DNA from: Isoetes taiwanensis
Taxonomy: Eukaryota > Streptophyta > Lycopodiopsida > Isoetales > Isoetaceae
Assembly: GCA_021234155.1 (NCBI GenBank)
Contig: JAJEKV010000420.1
Coordinates: forward strand, 126,001-190,000
Direction of reading: 5' to 3'
DNA length: 64,000 bases
The notes under the pieces: generated by a model
Database searches by the model: none
What the model was told of the DNA's origin: nothing
Seen by the model: only the letters and a program-made list of their open reading frames with translations
Program-made: the position numbers and the translations under genes
Shown here: positions 34,565 through 45,752 of the stretch, piece by piece
How positions within the stretch are numbered: the first letter of the stretch is position 1
Layout of the letters: every line of letters begins with the position of its first letter

Positions 34565-34578
34565 TTTTTAAATACCCC
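34565..34578 (+). promoter_or_regulatory. TATA-like element upstream of the H3-like ORF
   Basis: TTTTTAAATACCCC lies about 90-100 bp before the ATG at 34,665 and is followed by a C/T-rich leader (ACACCTCATTTTTCCC). The leader after the TATA box of the 515-codon ORF (GGACCTCATTTGTC) is similar. Internal promoter activity is an inference. Confidence 0.35.
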
Positions 34579-34664
34579 TGACACCTCATTTTTCCCTCCA
34601 AACTTTTCCTCCACCTTATCTCTCTTGATCAGCCTTACGTCACCCGTTCCCTAAACCGTTAAGT

Positions 34665-35781
34665 ATGGCACGCACGGGCGAGACGGCCAGAAGGCAGGTG
34701 AGCTTACCTACACCCTCGATGGCGACTTAGCGAAGAGGTCGCCATATGAAGAAGGTCCCCGAGAACCTTCGACCTAAGCCAGTGGAAGAGGAGTTTCTCC
34801 AGCAGCCAAGGACGCTAACCTACCACGACATGAGGAGGAGGGCTTCAAAGAAGAAGCAGCCTCTTCGGCCGTATGGTACCCGTGAGAACCGACGAGTCCC
34901 GTCACTTTGGGCCTTCGGACACGGAGGTAGAAGAGCAGGTCGAAGAGCGGGTTCAAGAAGCAGGCCCTTCGGCACCAAAGAAAAAGGGCAAGGAGAAAGT
35001 TGCAGAGTGGCCAGAGGAAACGGCAGCAAGAAAGAAGAGGTCGAGGGAGCTGCTCGAAAAGGAGCGGCGGACGAAGAGAAGAAACGACAGGCCTCGCGGG
35101 ACTGTCGTAATCGAGGAACCTCGGGGCCGGGGAGCAGATGAGGAGGAAGGAGAAGGAGGAGGCGGCGACAACGAGGAAGTAGAGGAGGAAGAGGAAGACG
35201 TTGGGGAGCCATCAGACCCCAACGCACGCCCACCCTACCCAAAGTGGCCTAAGCCACCAAAGGTAGTGAAGAAGCAGAAGGCGGGTGAGCGGGCATTCGC
35301 GCTCCAAGAGGATCGCGAATTCAAGCGCCGCTTGAAGGCATACCGGGAGTACCTTCGTCGCTGGACGAGGTACAATGATTGGTATTGCAAGCAGAACGTG
35401 GAGCACTACGTCAAGGGCGGCCGGCCGAAGAAGGATCAGCCGAAGCCACCACCTCCACGACCGGAGAAGCCGAAGAAGGTCCACCATGGGCCTAATTCGC
35501 CGCACGCCCGCGTTTTCCGGGAGATTAGGCACTTCCAGCAGTGCACTAATCTCCTGATCAGGAAGGCTCCCTTCGAGCGCCTGATGCGGGAGGTTATGCA
35601 GGAGTTCGTCACCGACTATAGGGTGACATCTCTGACGACACGGGTCCTGCAGGTGGCAGCAGAAGCGGAGTTGACCCAGCTTTTTGAGGAGGGCAACTTA
35701 TGCGCAATTCACGCCAAGAGGGTGACCGTAATGCCCAAGGACATCCACCTGGCGCGGAGAATCCGCAAGGAGTACCCTTGA
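34665..35781 (+). CDS. Histone H3-like protein carried in the retrotransposon leader (5' part disrupted)
   Basis: The long frame (from 34,834; first ATG 34,873; 302 codons) ends in a complete H3 fold at residues 212-302. It shows FREIRHFQ (H3: LREIRRYQ), [15 protein letters not shown] (LLIRKLPFQRLVREI), and [18 protein letters not shown] then LARRIR (H3: TIMPKDIQLARRIR). Loop 1 is H3 length, without the insertion usual in CenH3. H3-H3' interface residues (C110, H113, D123, R129 equivalents) are kept; K56 and K79 equivalents are Q and V. The 210 residues before it are not histone: Lys/Arg- and Glu-rich, an acidic [12 protein letters not shown] run, and [13 protein letters not shown]. Another frame starts at ATG 34,665 with [11 protein letters not shown], strikingly like the H3 tail start MARTKQTARKS. 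It meets TAG at 34,728, continues in the same frame from 34,746 and must shift frame near 34,880 to join the fold. It probably derives from a captured H3 gene; chromatin function is unknown. Confidence 0.88.
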
Positions 35782-35961
35782 ACCTCCTAATTTTGCACTT
35801 GTAACTAAAATTTTGGTATAATATAATTCTTGTTTTGAAAAATTGATGTTAAAAGGGTAGTTAGAAAAGTCAGATTGTACTAAAAATTTTTGTATTTAAT
35901 TTATAGTAGTTCAATTATCTTACCCCTAATTAGGAAAATTTTTCTTCTGAGCAAAAAAATC

Positions 35962-36038
35962 CGAAACCGGGTTGGTCCGCGCCAAACCCCTTTCCGACAG
36001 TTTCGGAAGGCCCTTCCGCGCGGACCGACCCTATTTCG
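35962..36038 (+). other. GC-rich nested hairpin, copy 1
   Basis: The outer arms GGGTTGGTCCGCGC and GCGCGGACCGACCC pair over 14 positions with one wobble; CGAAA and TTTCG words extend the stem. An inner CCTTTCCGA / TTCGGAAGG stem with a CAGT loop sits within it. It lies 180 bp after the H3-like stop codon. Confidence 0.75.
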
Positions 36039-36152
36039 CCTATAAGTGTCCATTTTGCTCAAGAAAAGTTGCATGCTAGGCTAGAATTTATTAATTAGTC
36101 ATGTTAGGATCTTCCCAAACTCAAAAATTCGTCAAAATTGCTTCAAAAATCG

Positions 36153-36229
36153 CGAAACCGGGTCGGTCCGCGCCAAACCCCTTTCCGACAGTTTCGGAAG
36201 GCCCTTTCGCGCGAACCAACCCGATTTGG
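36153..36229 (+). other. GC-rich nested hairpin, copy 2
   Basis: A direct repeat of the 35,962 hairpin with CAAACCCCTTTCCGACAGTT fully conserved. The outer 3' arm has drifted (GCGCGAACCAACCC), leaving two mismatches. Both copies lie between the two leader ORFs. Confidence 0.75.
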
Positions 36230-36402
36230 CCCTTTTTGGCCTAATTTGACAAAATTTGACCCAGCAACCTGCCATGTAGTGTTTCTTGCTTTGTTTTGCT
36301 TAGAATTGTACTTCATGGTAGCTTAATTGGACATCCATAGCCTTTGAACAAAGTCCTTCCACATCAAGAACCCTTGTGCACGGAAACCGAGGCAGCCCTA
36401 GT

Positions 36403-36414
36403 CTATAAAAGGGG
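36403..36414 (+). promoter_or_regulatory. TATA box upstream of the 515-codon ORF
   Basis: CTATAAAAGGGG is a near-perfect plant TATA element, about 110 bp before the ATG at 36,522 and followed by a C/T-rich leader. It suggests separate transcription of the downstream ORF inside the retrotransposon (inference). Confidence 0.5.
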
Positions 36415-36521
36415 ACCTCATTTGTCATTTTCTCACCATCAAAATTGCTCCCAGCCCTTTTGGCGATTTTCTAGCTCCTTGCTTGCCCTCATCAGCCATT
36501 TTTCACACTCTTTCCTACTAG

Positions 36522-38069
36522 ATGGCGCCCTCAAACTTTGTCAGATGGTACGACGCTGCCAATCACATCCGTGATTTTCCTGCTGACGAAGCCTTCCATG
36601 TCTTCGACCACCTCTTTGATCTCCACGCCACATTGACTAGGACTCCCTATTACACCGACATCATTTGCCAATATGACCAGCAGATACTACCCTGGGAAGT
36701 TAGCTTGCCACCTAGGGGAGGGAAATGGGTTTCTTTAGACTCTCTGACCCAAGCTATAGGTGGGGGAGCTAAGGCCAAGAATAGGGTGTGGGATAGAACC
36801 AGAAGCATGCCAGACTACATGACCTGTAAGCATCATAGGCACAGATACCTCTCAAACCAAGCAGCCTTAGCTATGTTCATGCAGTACAAGGCAGTCAACC
36901 AACCAGGGGAGCCGTCCATTCAGCCCTTAGACCTAGCACCTCTCAACACCCGAAGGGAGCAGATCCGCATCCACGAAATCCAGTCCACGGAGTATGAGTA
37001 CTATGGCTCTACCTCGGCAACACCAATGCTGCAGATTGAGCAAGACTACGAGCAACAAGTGGAGGAGAACCCAACTTGGGAGATGAGCGAAGCAACAAGG
37101 ATGGAGAGGCAAATAGCTAGGCAAGAAGGCACACTAAGGCGAGATTTCGAACCACCACTTGGCATCACAGCCCTGTCACCAGTGATCATCGACGGCGAGG
37201 AATACATCTTGGCTAACGACATCCTCAACCTTCCCCATTGCCAAGAAGAAGGCCTCATAATCGACGAGCTCCTAGGCTTAATTGCACAAGAGCAGGGCAG
37301 TGACTTCATTGACTACTCCTACCAGGAATTTCCAAGGGAGTTATCGGAGCGACACTCATACGCCGGGCACACAATGTCAGATATAGAAGCCTATCAGCAG
37401 ATAAGGGAGATCTATCGACAACAAGAACCTGTCATCCCAGAGGAGGAGTTCCAGCAGATACAAAGCAGATTGTATAAGCCAGGAAGGGGTCCAAGCTCTA
37501 GTCGACCAGTCCGTTCGAGGAGTTCGCGTGAGGCACACGCCAACATCAACTTGGAGAACGCTACAACAATGTGGAGGGACCACGAAGACCTCGTAGCAAT
37601 AGACATCTATGGGGAAGCAGCTGGCAGACACGGCACAGGGTCCAACATCACGGGCAAAGGTAAGGCGCTTCGGTACTATCTTCCAACTCTTAGCCAAGGG
37701 CAGATGATAGTATTCCACAGGGAGTTTAGCCCAAGAGGAGAAGAGTCTGTTGCGCTCCTCATAGCCCTCTCTGGCTTTGGGCAGCACGCCAGACTAGACT
37801 ACACATCGGACCATGTCATCCTTTTCAAGAGATCAGTAGCTCTTCACTGCCTCGACTTCGCCAGGGGCCACCTCAGGGATGCACATTTGTCAGTAGTGGC
37901 GGCAACGGCACCCGAACTTCCAGCACCCCAGATGGCTAGAGCGCTTGAAGGAGGATCAGCCGCAAGGATATTGCACAACGTCGGCAAAGGGCTACACCTC
38001 AAGAACATCAAGAACTTCTTCAAGAACATGAAGGGCCACCGACGACGGAAGAATTTGCCTTGTCATTAA
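36522..38069 (+). CDS. Unrecognised 515-codon ORF in the retrotransposon leader
   Basis: An uninterrupted frame with a good start context (AGATGGC), placed between the H3-like gene and gag. I do not recognise it. Visible features: an aromatic-rich N-terminal region (RWYDAANHIRDFPADEAFHV; WEVSLPPRGGKWVSLDSLTQ), an acidic/Gln-rich middle (about residues 165-320), a Ser/Arg stretch PGRGPSSSRPVRSRSSRE near residue 330, a compact C-terminal region (RYYLPTLSQGQMIVFHREFS; VALLIALSGFG) and a strongly basic end (KNIKNFFKNMKGHRRRKNLP). No zinc knuckle, DTG or RT motif is present, so it is not an ordinary gag-pol segment. Its intactness contrasts with the broken pol of the same element. Possible roles (nucleic-acid binding, extra structural protein) are guesses. 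Confidence 0.7.
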   Translation: MAPSNFVRWYDAANHIRDFPADEAFHVFDHLFDLHATLTRTPYYTDIICQYDQQILPWEVSLPPRGGKWVSLDSLTQAIGGGAKAKNRVWDRTRSMPDYMTCKHHRHRYLSNQAALAMFMQYKAVNQPGEPSIQPLDLAPLNTRREQIRIHEIQSTEYEYYGSTSATPMLQIEQDYEQQVEENPTWEMSEATRMERQIARQEGTLRRDFEPPLGITALSPVIIDGEEYILANDILNLPHCQEEGLIIDELLGLIAQEQGSDFIDYSYQEFPRELSERHSYAGHTMSDIEAYQQIREIYRQQEPVIPEEEFQQIQSRLYKPGRGPSSSRPVRSRSSREAHANINLENATTMWRDHEDLVAIDIYGEAAGRHGTGSNITGKGKALRYYLPTLSQGQMIVFHREFSPRGEESVALLIALSGFGQHARLDYTSDHVILFKRSVALHCLDFARGHLRDAHLSVVAATAPELPAPQMARALEGGSAARILHNVGKGLHLKNIKNFFKNMKGHRRRKNLPCH

Positions 38070-38269
38070 TTAAATTGTATTGAATAATCTCCTTTTTATA
38101 TTATCATGTATTTTGTAAAATGTACTTCTATATAGTAATGACTTACTATGATCTTGAATTGTAAGTGGAATTTTCACATGATTTCTTTTGTATCTAACAA
38201 TAAATTAATTGTAAACGGATATAATTGATGTGTAAACCAAATAACAAGCATTGATAATTAAACCTTGCA

Positions 38270-38556
38270 GCAAGGAACTTCGGCTCAGGCTCTCAGGGCC
38301 AAGGCCGTCAACATCAGTGGGTGCCTGTGAACCTTTTCTGGACGGATCGGGATGACAACAATGACGATATGACGCCAGAAGCAATCAATGCAAGGCTCGT
38401 CCAGATGAGGACCCAGATGCATCAGCTGATCCATTGGGCCACCCCATTGATGAATGCCCAAGAATATGCTCCCGCTCCACCACCACCTCCACCACTACCT
38501 CAGCAAGGCATCGAGGAGGGTCCACAGCCGGAAGGGCAAGACAACCAAGGAAATGT
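38270..38556 (+). pseudogene. Start of gag of the outer element, cut by the nested insertion
   Basis: An acceptor-like TTGCAG precedes an open frame (from 38,271) with GSGSQGQGRQHQWVPVNLFW, MTPEAINARLVQMRTQMHQL and a proline run (APAPPPPPPLP), typical of a Ty3/Gypsy gag N terminus. It stops at the AATGT duplication (38,552-38,556) and resumes at 49,638. Confidence 0.6.
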
Positions 38557-39164
38557 TGTTAGCCCCATGGTGGCCAAGTGCACACACTGTGTCTATACTT
38601 GTCGCATGAGGGCGAGGCCCCACCGCCGCGGTGTCCAAGAAGAGGGATCCACAAAGCCCACGGCCGGGTCAAAGCTCCTCCAAGAAGCAGAAGACCCAAA
38701 GGTAGGACCCACGGCGGGCCACTACTTGTCTGTTAGCACGGCCGCGGACAGCTCAGATTCCTGTTCGAGTGCCCAAGTAGTGGAGCACGCGTTGTCATGA
38801 TGAGGATCAGATTCAGGCCCGTAGGCCACTCCGTGTTCCTATATATTGTAGCATTTTTGCTCCTTCAAAAAGGTTCAGAGTGTTCTTTTGTGTCACTACA
38901 GAGCAGACATGCTGGTCGCCTGTTGTGCGCTCTTTTGAGCCTTCATTGTACACTTGTTTTGATCAATGGATTGCCGTGTTCTCCACAAGTGTCTTGTGTG
39001 TTTCATTGTGTATTGCAATTGCTGTTTTACCTGAGTTTTTCTTGTTCTTTCCTCTGTTAGCAAAAATCCCGCGTGACAAGAGTGTCTCAGGATTTACCCT
39101 GCCGGACTTCAAGGATCTCACAGAGATCTGTCCCTCAGGCGATCCCGTGCCCGGACCCCAAACA
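38557..39164 (+). repeat. Nested element 5' LTR (608 bp)
   Basis: Starts TGTTAGCCCC and ends CCCCAAACA. Contains CTATATATTGTAGC (about 38,840), a likely TATA region, and TGTTTTGATCAATGGATTGC. Matches 49,017-49,637 with small indels. Confidence 0.9.
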
Positions 39165-39165
39165 C

Positions 39166-39182
39166 TGGCGCCTGTTGCCGGG
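39166..39182 (+). promoter_or_regulatory. Nested element primer binding site
   Basis: TGGCGCCTGTTGCCGGG lies one base after the LTR end. It resembles the TGGCGCCGTTGCCGGGG site common in plant Athila/Tat elements (Asp-tRNA type, from memory). Confidence 0.75.
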
Positions 39183-39209
39183 CTCACTTCTGAAAGCTGT
39201 ATTGATACC

Positions 39210-40930
39210 ATGTTCAATCCCTTCTTTACTCCCGACGATATTCAACACCAGATGGAGTCAAGACGCCGTCGCCATGAAGCTATGAAGCGGCGCCTCCGCG
39301 AATATGTCCACATACACTCACGGTTCGATTGTCTCTTCTCCGTGTAATGAGAGCGCGCAATCTGTTCCACCTACACCACGACAACTTTCCAGACCGACCT
39401 CCCCTGTGGAAGGTCGCCATTGTTCCGTTCCCTGTTCGCCACATCATGCAGAGGCTGCAACACAGCCCTTTGAATTTACTCCACCGGAATCCCCAACTCA
39501 AGATCTGACAGAACCACCGCAATTTTCTCTGGAACATCTGCAAAATGTTTTCTCTATTGGTAATCTTTCTTTAGGAACTTCGGTACCACCGCTTCCACCT
39601 TTGTCAATTCCCTACCGTTCGCTCCCTTAATCATTCCCCCCACACCTTTGTTCATGCCTGTCACAACCTTTGTTCCCACTACAACCGCTTTGAGTACCTC
39701 TTTTTACTAATCTCACACAACCTATGCCAGCGGTTCGGTACCTATGCAAAGAACCAACACCCCTTTCGTCTTTTTCTTTTCCACAAATGCAAACACCCAT
39801 TCATGCCGACTCCTACACATGCTTTAAAACTCCAATATCCCTCTTTGGAAATGATAAAGGTAAACACATAGACCAGAGTGCTCAGGCTCACATGGATGAA
39901 TTTGAGTCACTTGCAGATCTCAATGGTCACTCCGATCCAAAACTAAAATTCCACATCTTTTCGGCGACCCTGGTGGAGCACCCTAACGAATGGCTGATGG
40001 CAAACAAAAGCCCTTTGGAAACAAGATTGGATACACATGAAGACCTCTTTTTCTTTCCCATTACGGCACCTTTGCGGATGATCAACAACCGCTGAGCGAC
40101 CTCAACACACTCAAGCAGTAACCCGTGAGAATGCCGAGACTTTGCGCATCGATTGCAGATCTTAGTCAACAAGTTGAAGGAATTTCCAACCCAAAGCCAA
40201 ATTCTAGTGTGGTTTCTTCAAGGCTTACCCTCTCACATCCGATTTATGATCAGTATTTGCGCCCCAAGACATTACAAGAAGCCATTGAATTAGTCAATCA
40301 CTGTTCATGTTTCCTCACGCTGTGATCAAGCCACGATACTCCCATTTCCCTCGGCTACACCCATCGCCAAGCACCTCGACCGCCTTCCACGGCAGTTCCC
40401 CAAGAAATAACATTTGGTGTACTATTTGCCGCATTTCGTGACATCCGGCTAATGAATGTAACTTCGTGGATAGCATGATCCATTGCAAACGCCGCAACAT
40501 GCGAACCACACCATCAAGAATGTACAAATCCACCGACCAAACCAGACGACATCGCCTTGTTCACCAAGTGCGAAGGTACCCACGCAAACTCAACCACGGA
40601 TTACGTGCACAGCCACGACAACAACAACAACCCCAAAGAACAACAAAGAACCACAACGTGGACCTCCCTCGTTCCACTTTTGATCCAAGCAAGTCCCAAT
40701 GTTTCAACTGTGACCAATGGGGTCATCACGGTCTGCAGATTGTCCTCAACTTCCTCAAGTTCAAATACAAATTCTCGCACCAATCAAACCACGACAAAGG
40801 TCTTACACCTTTTCAAGTATGGGAAGCCAAGGGAAGGCAAGGCCCACGCCCGGGGCTCAAACTACCACCACGGCCACCACAACAACAACCACGCCAACAA
40901 AGAAACAACTCAAAAACAATTGGATGATCA
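39210..40930 (+). pseudogene. gag remnants of the nested element
   Basis: Starts at ATG 39,210 (FNPFFTPDDIQHQMESRRRR, then a shift). Later pieces include FGNDKGKHIDQSAQAHMDEF with LKFHIFSATLVEHPNEWL (about 39,845-40,000), matching the F-x-G...W core of plant gag. A degenerate zinc knuckle (CFNCDQWGHHGLQ) lies near 40,700 and a Gln/Arg/Pro-rich tract follows. Several stops and frameshifts lie between the pieces. Confidence 0.7.
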
Positions 40931-42439
40931 ACTCCAAGAAGAAATTTACCATGCAATCAACACCAGCCTTTGAATCCTCCAACCGGATTGAGGTTCTCCC
41001 TCATTCCCCACGCCATAAGCACCCCTGCACCAAGTTTTTGCAGCCGATTCGTACCAAGTGAGCCATCAACCAAATCTGTTCATTTTGCACCCTAACTGCG
41101 GATCAACTACTTCCTCATGTTCAACCTAAACTTCGAAAAGTCCCTTCAACTCATCGAACTGCGTAAGGTAAGGCACTCAAGTCTGTCAATGCTACCACAC
41201 GATCGGGAGCCACGCACCACGAATGCCCGACATACCGCAACACCACCACTCAACATTCCGCTGAAAGTCGACCTCCTCAACAATGTAGCGACATCTATTG
41301 CTGAGCAACAACAACCCACCGGATCCACCACAACTACGCAATCCCTCCTCGAACTTCAACAAGAACTTGCTAAAATCAAAATTCCTCTCACTTTTACGAC
41401 TATCCTACAACTATGTCCAGCACTACGAGCACATTTTACAAAACCAGATTACATTGTTAATGCACGTTCGCCACATCAACACCCACGGTGCATGCACACG
41501 TGGGCCAAAAGGTCGTTCACCATGTTGGATCGATGGTGGCGGTAGCAATCAATCTTATTACAGATAATCTCGGGCGACAATTGGGCATAAGGGAGCTCCA
41601 TAACGCCCCTTATGACATCAAGCTTTATGAATGGCCATATCACGACCACAAGGAGTTACACAACCAATACCGATCAATATTGGAGATCTACAATTTACCA
41701 TGGAATTCGGTGTTTGGAGAGCAGGAGAAGATCCGGGAGATTATGAAATGTTAGTAGGATCTAACCTTTTTGAGACAAGCTAAAAGCATTCACCATCGGG
41801 CCACAGATCAACTTGTTATCACAGATGGCAAGCTCATCAAGACGATGGATCTGACCACGGGCCGATCATTTCTCAGATCACTTGTGAAATCGACAAAGTG
41901 ACTCGAACAAGTTTGCAACACCTATCAGTTACAAGCCAAGGGTTTGCCACTCACGGCTTACCTGTAATACAATCAACCATGGGAAGACATGGATATTGAT
42001 AAAGGCATAGCAACGCCTGGTTGACCCCTATTTGACACCTTTGTAACAACGCCACATTGGTTCCACATGAGGAGACGGTACCCCTGACTCCTCCTCCCGT
42101 TCAAGAAGACACCACACCAACTCCTAGTGGCACGCCACTATTTTTCAAAATTGGTCAACATGAACATCCTGTCGTTACTCTGAGGAGCCACCCCACACTG
42201 CTCGTGATGATCAAGTCATTCCACACATTCAAACTCTGCGGTAAGAGACATACTTGATATTGGAACAAATCAACCAATCCGATTGGCACGCGACCTCACG
42301 CCAAAGATTCGGGGGAGCAAGCCATTGCGCTATTCAAACGTTTCAAGCACATCTTTGCTTGGAGCTACAAAGACCTCCGAGGTATCAAGAAAGAATTGGG
42401 ACAACTCGATTCCCACCAAGCCGGATGCTAGACCCATCT

Positions 42440-45085
42440 AGTTAACGATAAAGCATCGCTTAACCCAAACTACCGTGAAAAGGTTAAAGCCTAAATTGAC
42501 AAGCTTTTGGACGCTGGACTTATCTACGAGGTCAAACATTCGTAATGGGTAAGTCCTATTGTTATTGCCCTCAAACATAATGGAAAAATTCGCGTTTGTG
42601 TGGATTATAGAAAACTCAATCAAGCCACTAAAGGGATCATTTTCCTCTCCCCTTCACGGATCAAGTGTTGGAAGATGTAGCAGGCCACTAGATGTACTCC
42701 TTCATGGACGGCTTCTCCGGTTATAATCAAATATCCATTCGAGAAGAAGATCAACTAAAGACTACCTTCACTACTCCATGGGGTACCTTTGCTTACAAAG
42801 TCGTTCCTTTTGGATTGTCAAACTCACCATCCACATTTCAACGCATTATGCTTGCCGTTTTTCAAGAGTACATGCAAGTTCATCCTTTCTCGCAAGTCTT
42901 TCGTGATGACTTCTCCACTTACACCCACGTTATGGACCATTTGGTAAAACTTGAACTAGTTTTTCAACGCCTGTGATGAATCCGGAATTAGCCTCAATCC
43001 GAAAAGTGCACCTTCGTGGTCACCCGGTGTACTCGGGACATGTCGTGAGTCGACACGCATTACAACGGGACCCAGCCAAAATCAGCGGTCATCGTGAGCA
43101 TATCCACTGCGAACATCAAGGACACACGCCTTTCTTTGGCAAAAGTCAACTTCTATGCCACCTTTATTCCGCATTGGCACCGATCACCGATCCAATTCAC
43201 AAACCGACCGGAAATCCATACACATGGACTTGGACATCCGATGCAAATCAAGCTTTTAAAGAACTCAAAGTCAAGCTCACGTAAGCCCCCGTGCTAGTAC
43301 CACCTCAATGGGACAAACCATTCCATGTCCATGTTGATGTTTCGTGCTTTGCGATTGAGCCGTTCTAGCTCAAGAGTATGCACCAAATCAGGACAAGCCC
43401 ATCGACACGCCGCCAGAAAAACTCAATCCCGCCGAAGCAACTATTCGCCACTAAAGGGAAGCCCTTGGCCTTATCTTTTGTGTACAACGCCGACACTATC
43501 TTCTTGGTAGTCAAATTCGCTTTTATGTGGATCATCAAGCTCTTCTATATTTAATCAATAAGCCAAACCCCACGGGCCGAATTGCTCGATGGATATTGAT
43601 ATTGCAAGAGTTTGCCCTTTTGAAATTATTCACAAGCCGGGACGCAGGGCCACACGGTCCCCCGACTATCTTTCACGATACACACGGATGATCCCTCTAA
43701 GGAGTTCACGATGCCCTTCCGGATGCTCAACCTGTTCCCGGTCACCGCCACGCCTCATTGGTACCACGACTATCAACGCTTTCTCCTCATGGGCGCACTC
43801 CGTCAAGTGACCCCACGCCTCTCCGGAAAAGACAACTTCTGCATAAACAACAATTCCTTCGCTGGCACGAGATTATAATGATGGTTACCTGGCCATCTCT
43901 ATAAATGTGGCAAAGACAATGTGCTCCGACGATGTGTTCTTCCTCACGAAGTCCCCCGATCTAGTCAAACAAGCCCACGAAGGACTTGGCAGTGGTCATT
44001 TCAATGGAGACAAACACAGCAAGGAAACTCCTCCTTGCCGGGTATTATCGCCCACTTTTCAAAGATGCTCACAAATACACACGACGTGTGATGTTTGTCG
44101 AGGCTTGGTAGACCCACGCCCGTGTGGCTTCTGCCTACCACGCCAATAGCCACGCTCTCCCTTTGCCAAATGGGGTATGGATTTTGTTGGTCCCATGGAC
44201 CCACCCGCAATCAACACTAGGGCACGCTACATTCTAGTCTTCACTGGACTATGCAACCAAATGGGCTGAAGGCAGTGCTCTACCCTCGACAACACGGCCG
44301 CTAGTACAGCTAAGGTTCTCTACAAGAACATCATCACGATTTGATGTCCCTTAGAATTAGTTAGTGATCGTGGAGTTCATTTCATCAATCACACTATTGC
44401 TGAACTCACTAACTATCCGTGACATTCATCACGTAAAAAGCACTTTTACTATCCCCGCGTGGTAATGGTTTGGCGAAAGCACAAACAAGGTGCTTATCCA
44501 CATTCAAGAAGATTTGTGATCCTACAAGAAAAGATTGGCAAGATAAGTTACCTACAGTTTTATGGGCTTACAATACAACATACAAAGTAGCAACCGGTCA
44601 AACACCTTTTCGACTTGTGTATGGCCAAGAGGCTCTTATGCCTTTTGAGTTCATTTTACCCTCCCTCAAATTTCAGCTTAAATGTAACATAATCCATCAG
44701 CAGCTTTGCAAGAACGAGTTTATCAACCTGGAACAACTGGATGAACTTCAAGAGATGCTTTTCTTAGACTTCAACAAGGCAAACAACTACAAAAACAATG
44801 GCATGACAAACACATCAAAAACAAAACTTTTCAAATTGGCGACTTAGTTCTTCTTTTACGACTAGAGATATCAACAACATCCCGGCAAACTCAAGCTCGG
44901 GGATGGTCGGGACCATACAAAATTTCCGAGATACCACATCCCCGAGTTTTACAATTACAAGAATTGATGGCACTCCATTTCCTACATTAGTCAATGGATT
45001 TCACTCAAGAAATTTCAAACCCCGGCAAAGATCCTTAGCTCAAGAACAAAATTTACAACAAGATACCACTTGTACAAATTTATGA
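42440..45085 (+). pseudogene. RT, RNase H and integrase remnants of the nested element
   Basis: RT pieces: KIRVCVDYRKLNQATKG (about 42,590), SFMDGFSGYNQISIREEDQ, FAYKVVPFGLSNSPSTFQRI (42,698-42,850), and FRDDFSTY where the catalytic Y-x-D-D normally stands. RNase H: TWTSDANQAFKELK (43,230) and FEIIHKPGRR near 43,620. Integrase: RRCVLPHE- and HEGLGSGHFNGDKH-type zinc-region fragments (about 43,930-44,010), GYGFCWSHGP-like core fragments near 44,175, and KLPTVLWAYNTTYKVATGQT (44,540). Stops and frameshifts are frequent; no protease motif was confidently found. Confidence 0.8.
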
Positions 45086-45752
45086 GAAACACTTTTCTAT
45101 TATGTACAAAATTGCCCTCAAGGCTACAATACTGTGGGATTTTTCACCCAAAAGTCCTAAACTAAACAAAAATTGGGAAAACCCCTATCATGTTTGCTAC
45201 TTTTCCCCTTTACTCGGGGGGCACTCCACTCGGGAGGATGCGGAAGCCCCATACCCGCGATTACCCTCGGCTGAACGATCACCTCCCGGGCGATCGAAGT
45301 TCATCTCGGGGGTTGACGGCCGGTGCCTCCAACCAAGGATCCATAGGGATCCCGGGATTCCTCGACGCCGCAGGATCGACGCCGTCCATCTTGCATGTAA
45401 TCGGTCGCTGAAGCTCACCGGACGGGCCAAGTTATCGAAGTTCTCCATCTTCACTTTAATTTTGGTTCTTCTCGCATTTAACCCAACTTCCAATTTGTAG
45501 GCTTAATACCAACCCTAGCAGTTTGTTCACTAAAGGTCACCTCACGTGATATTCCGTGAATCATTCCCAATCGATATTTTTGTACCGCAAACTTTTCGAC
45601 TCTCTTTTTTAATATTTCGACAATCGCAAAGATTAATACCGCCCCGCCATTAAAGTTTTATTCTCCGCCAGAACTCTCACGATCTTGGTCTCAAGGTCGC
45701 CTCTTGAGATTCTCAATCGTCACGTATCTTTCCGACGCGTCTCCCACCACTC

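Noticed and set aside
34820-35242. Minus-strand ORFs across the H3-like gene
   Set aside because: Long antisense frames arise from the GC-rich, Glu/Arg-rich coding strand; they show no motif, and the plus strand has the histone fold.
34873-35781. Calling the H3-like protein a centromeric CenH3
   Set aside because: Loop 1 has the length of canonical H3 and the MPKDI/LARRIR end is H3-like; the long tail alone is not evidence for CenH3.
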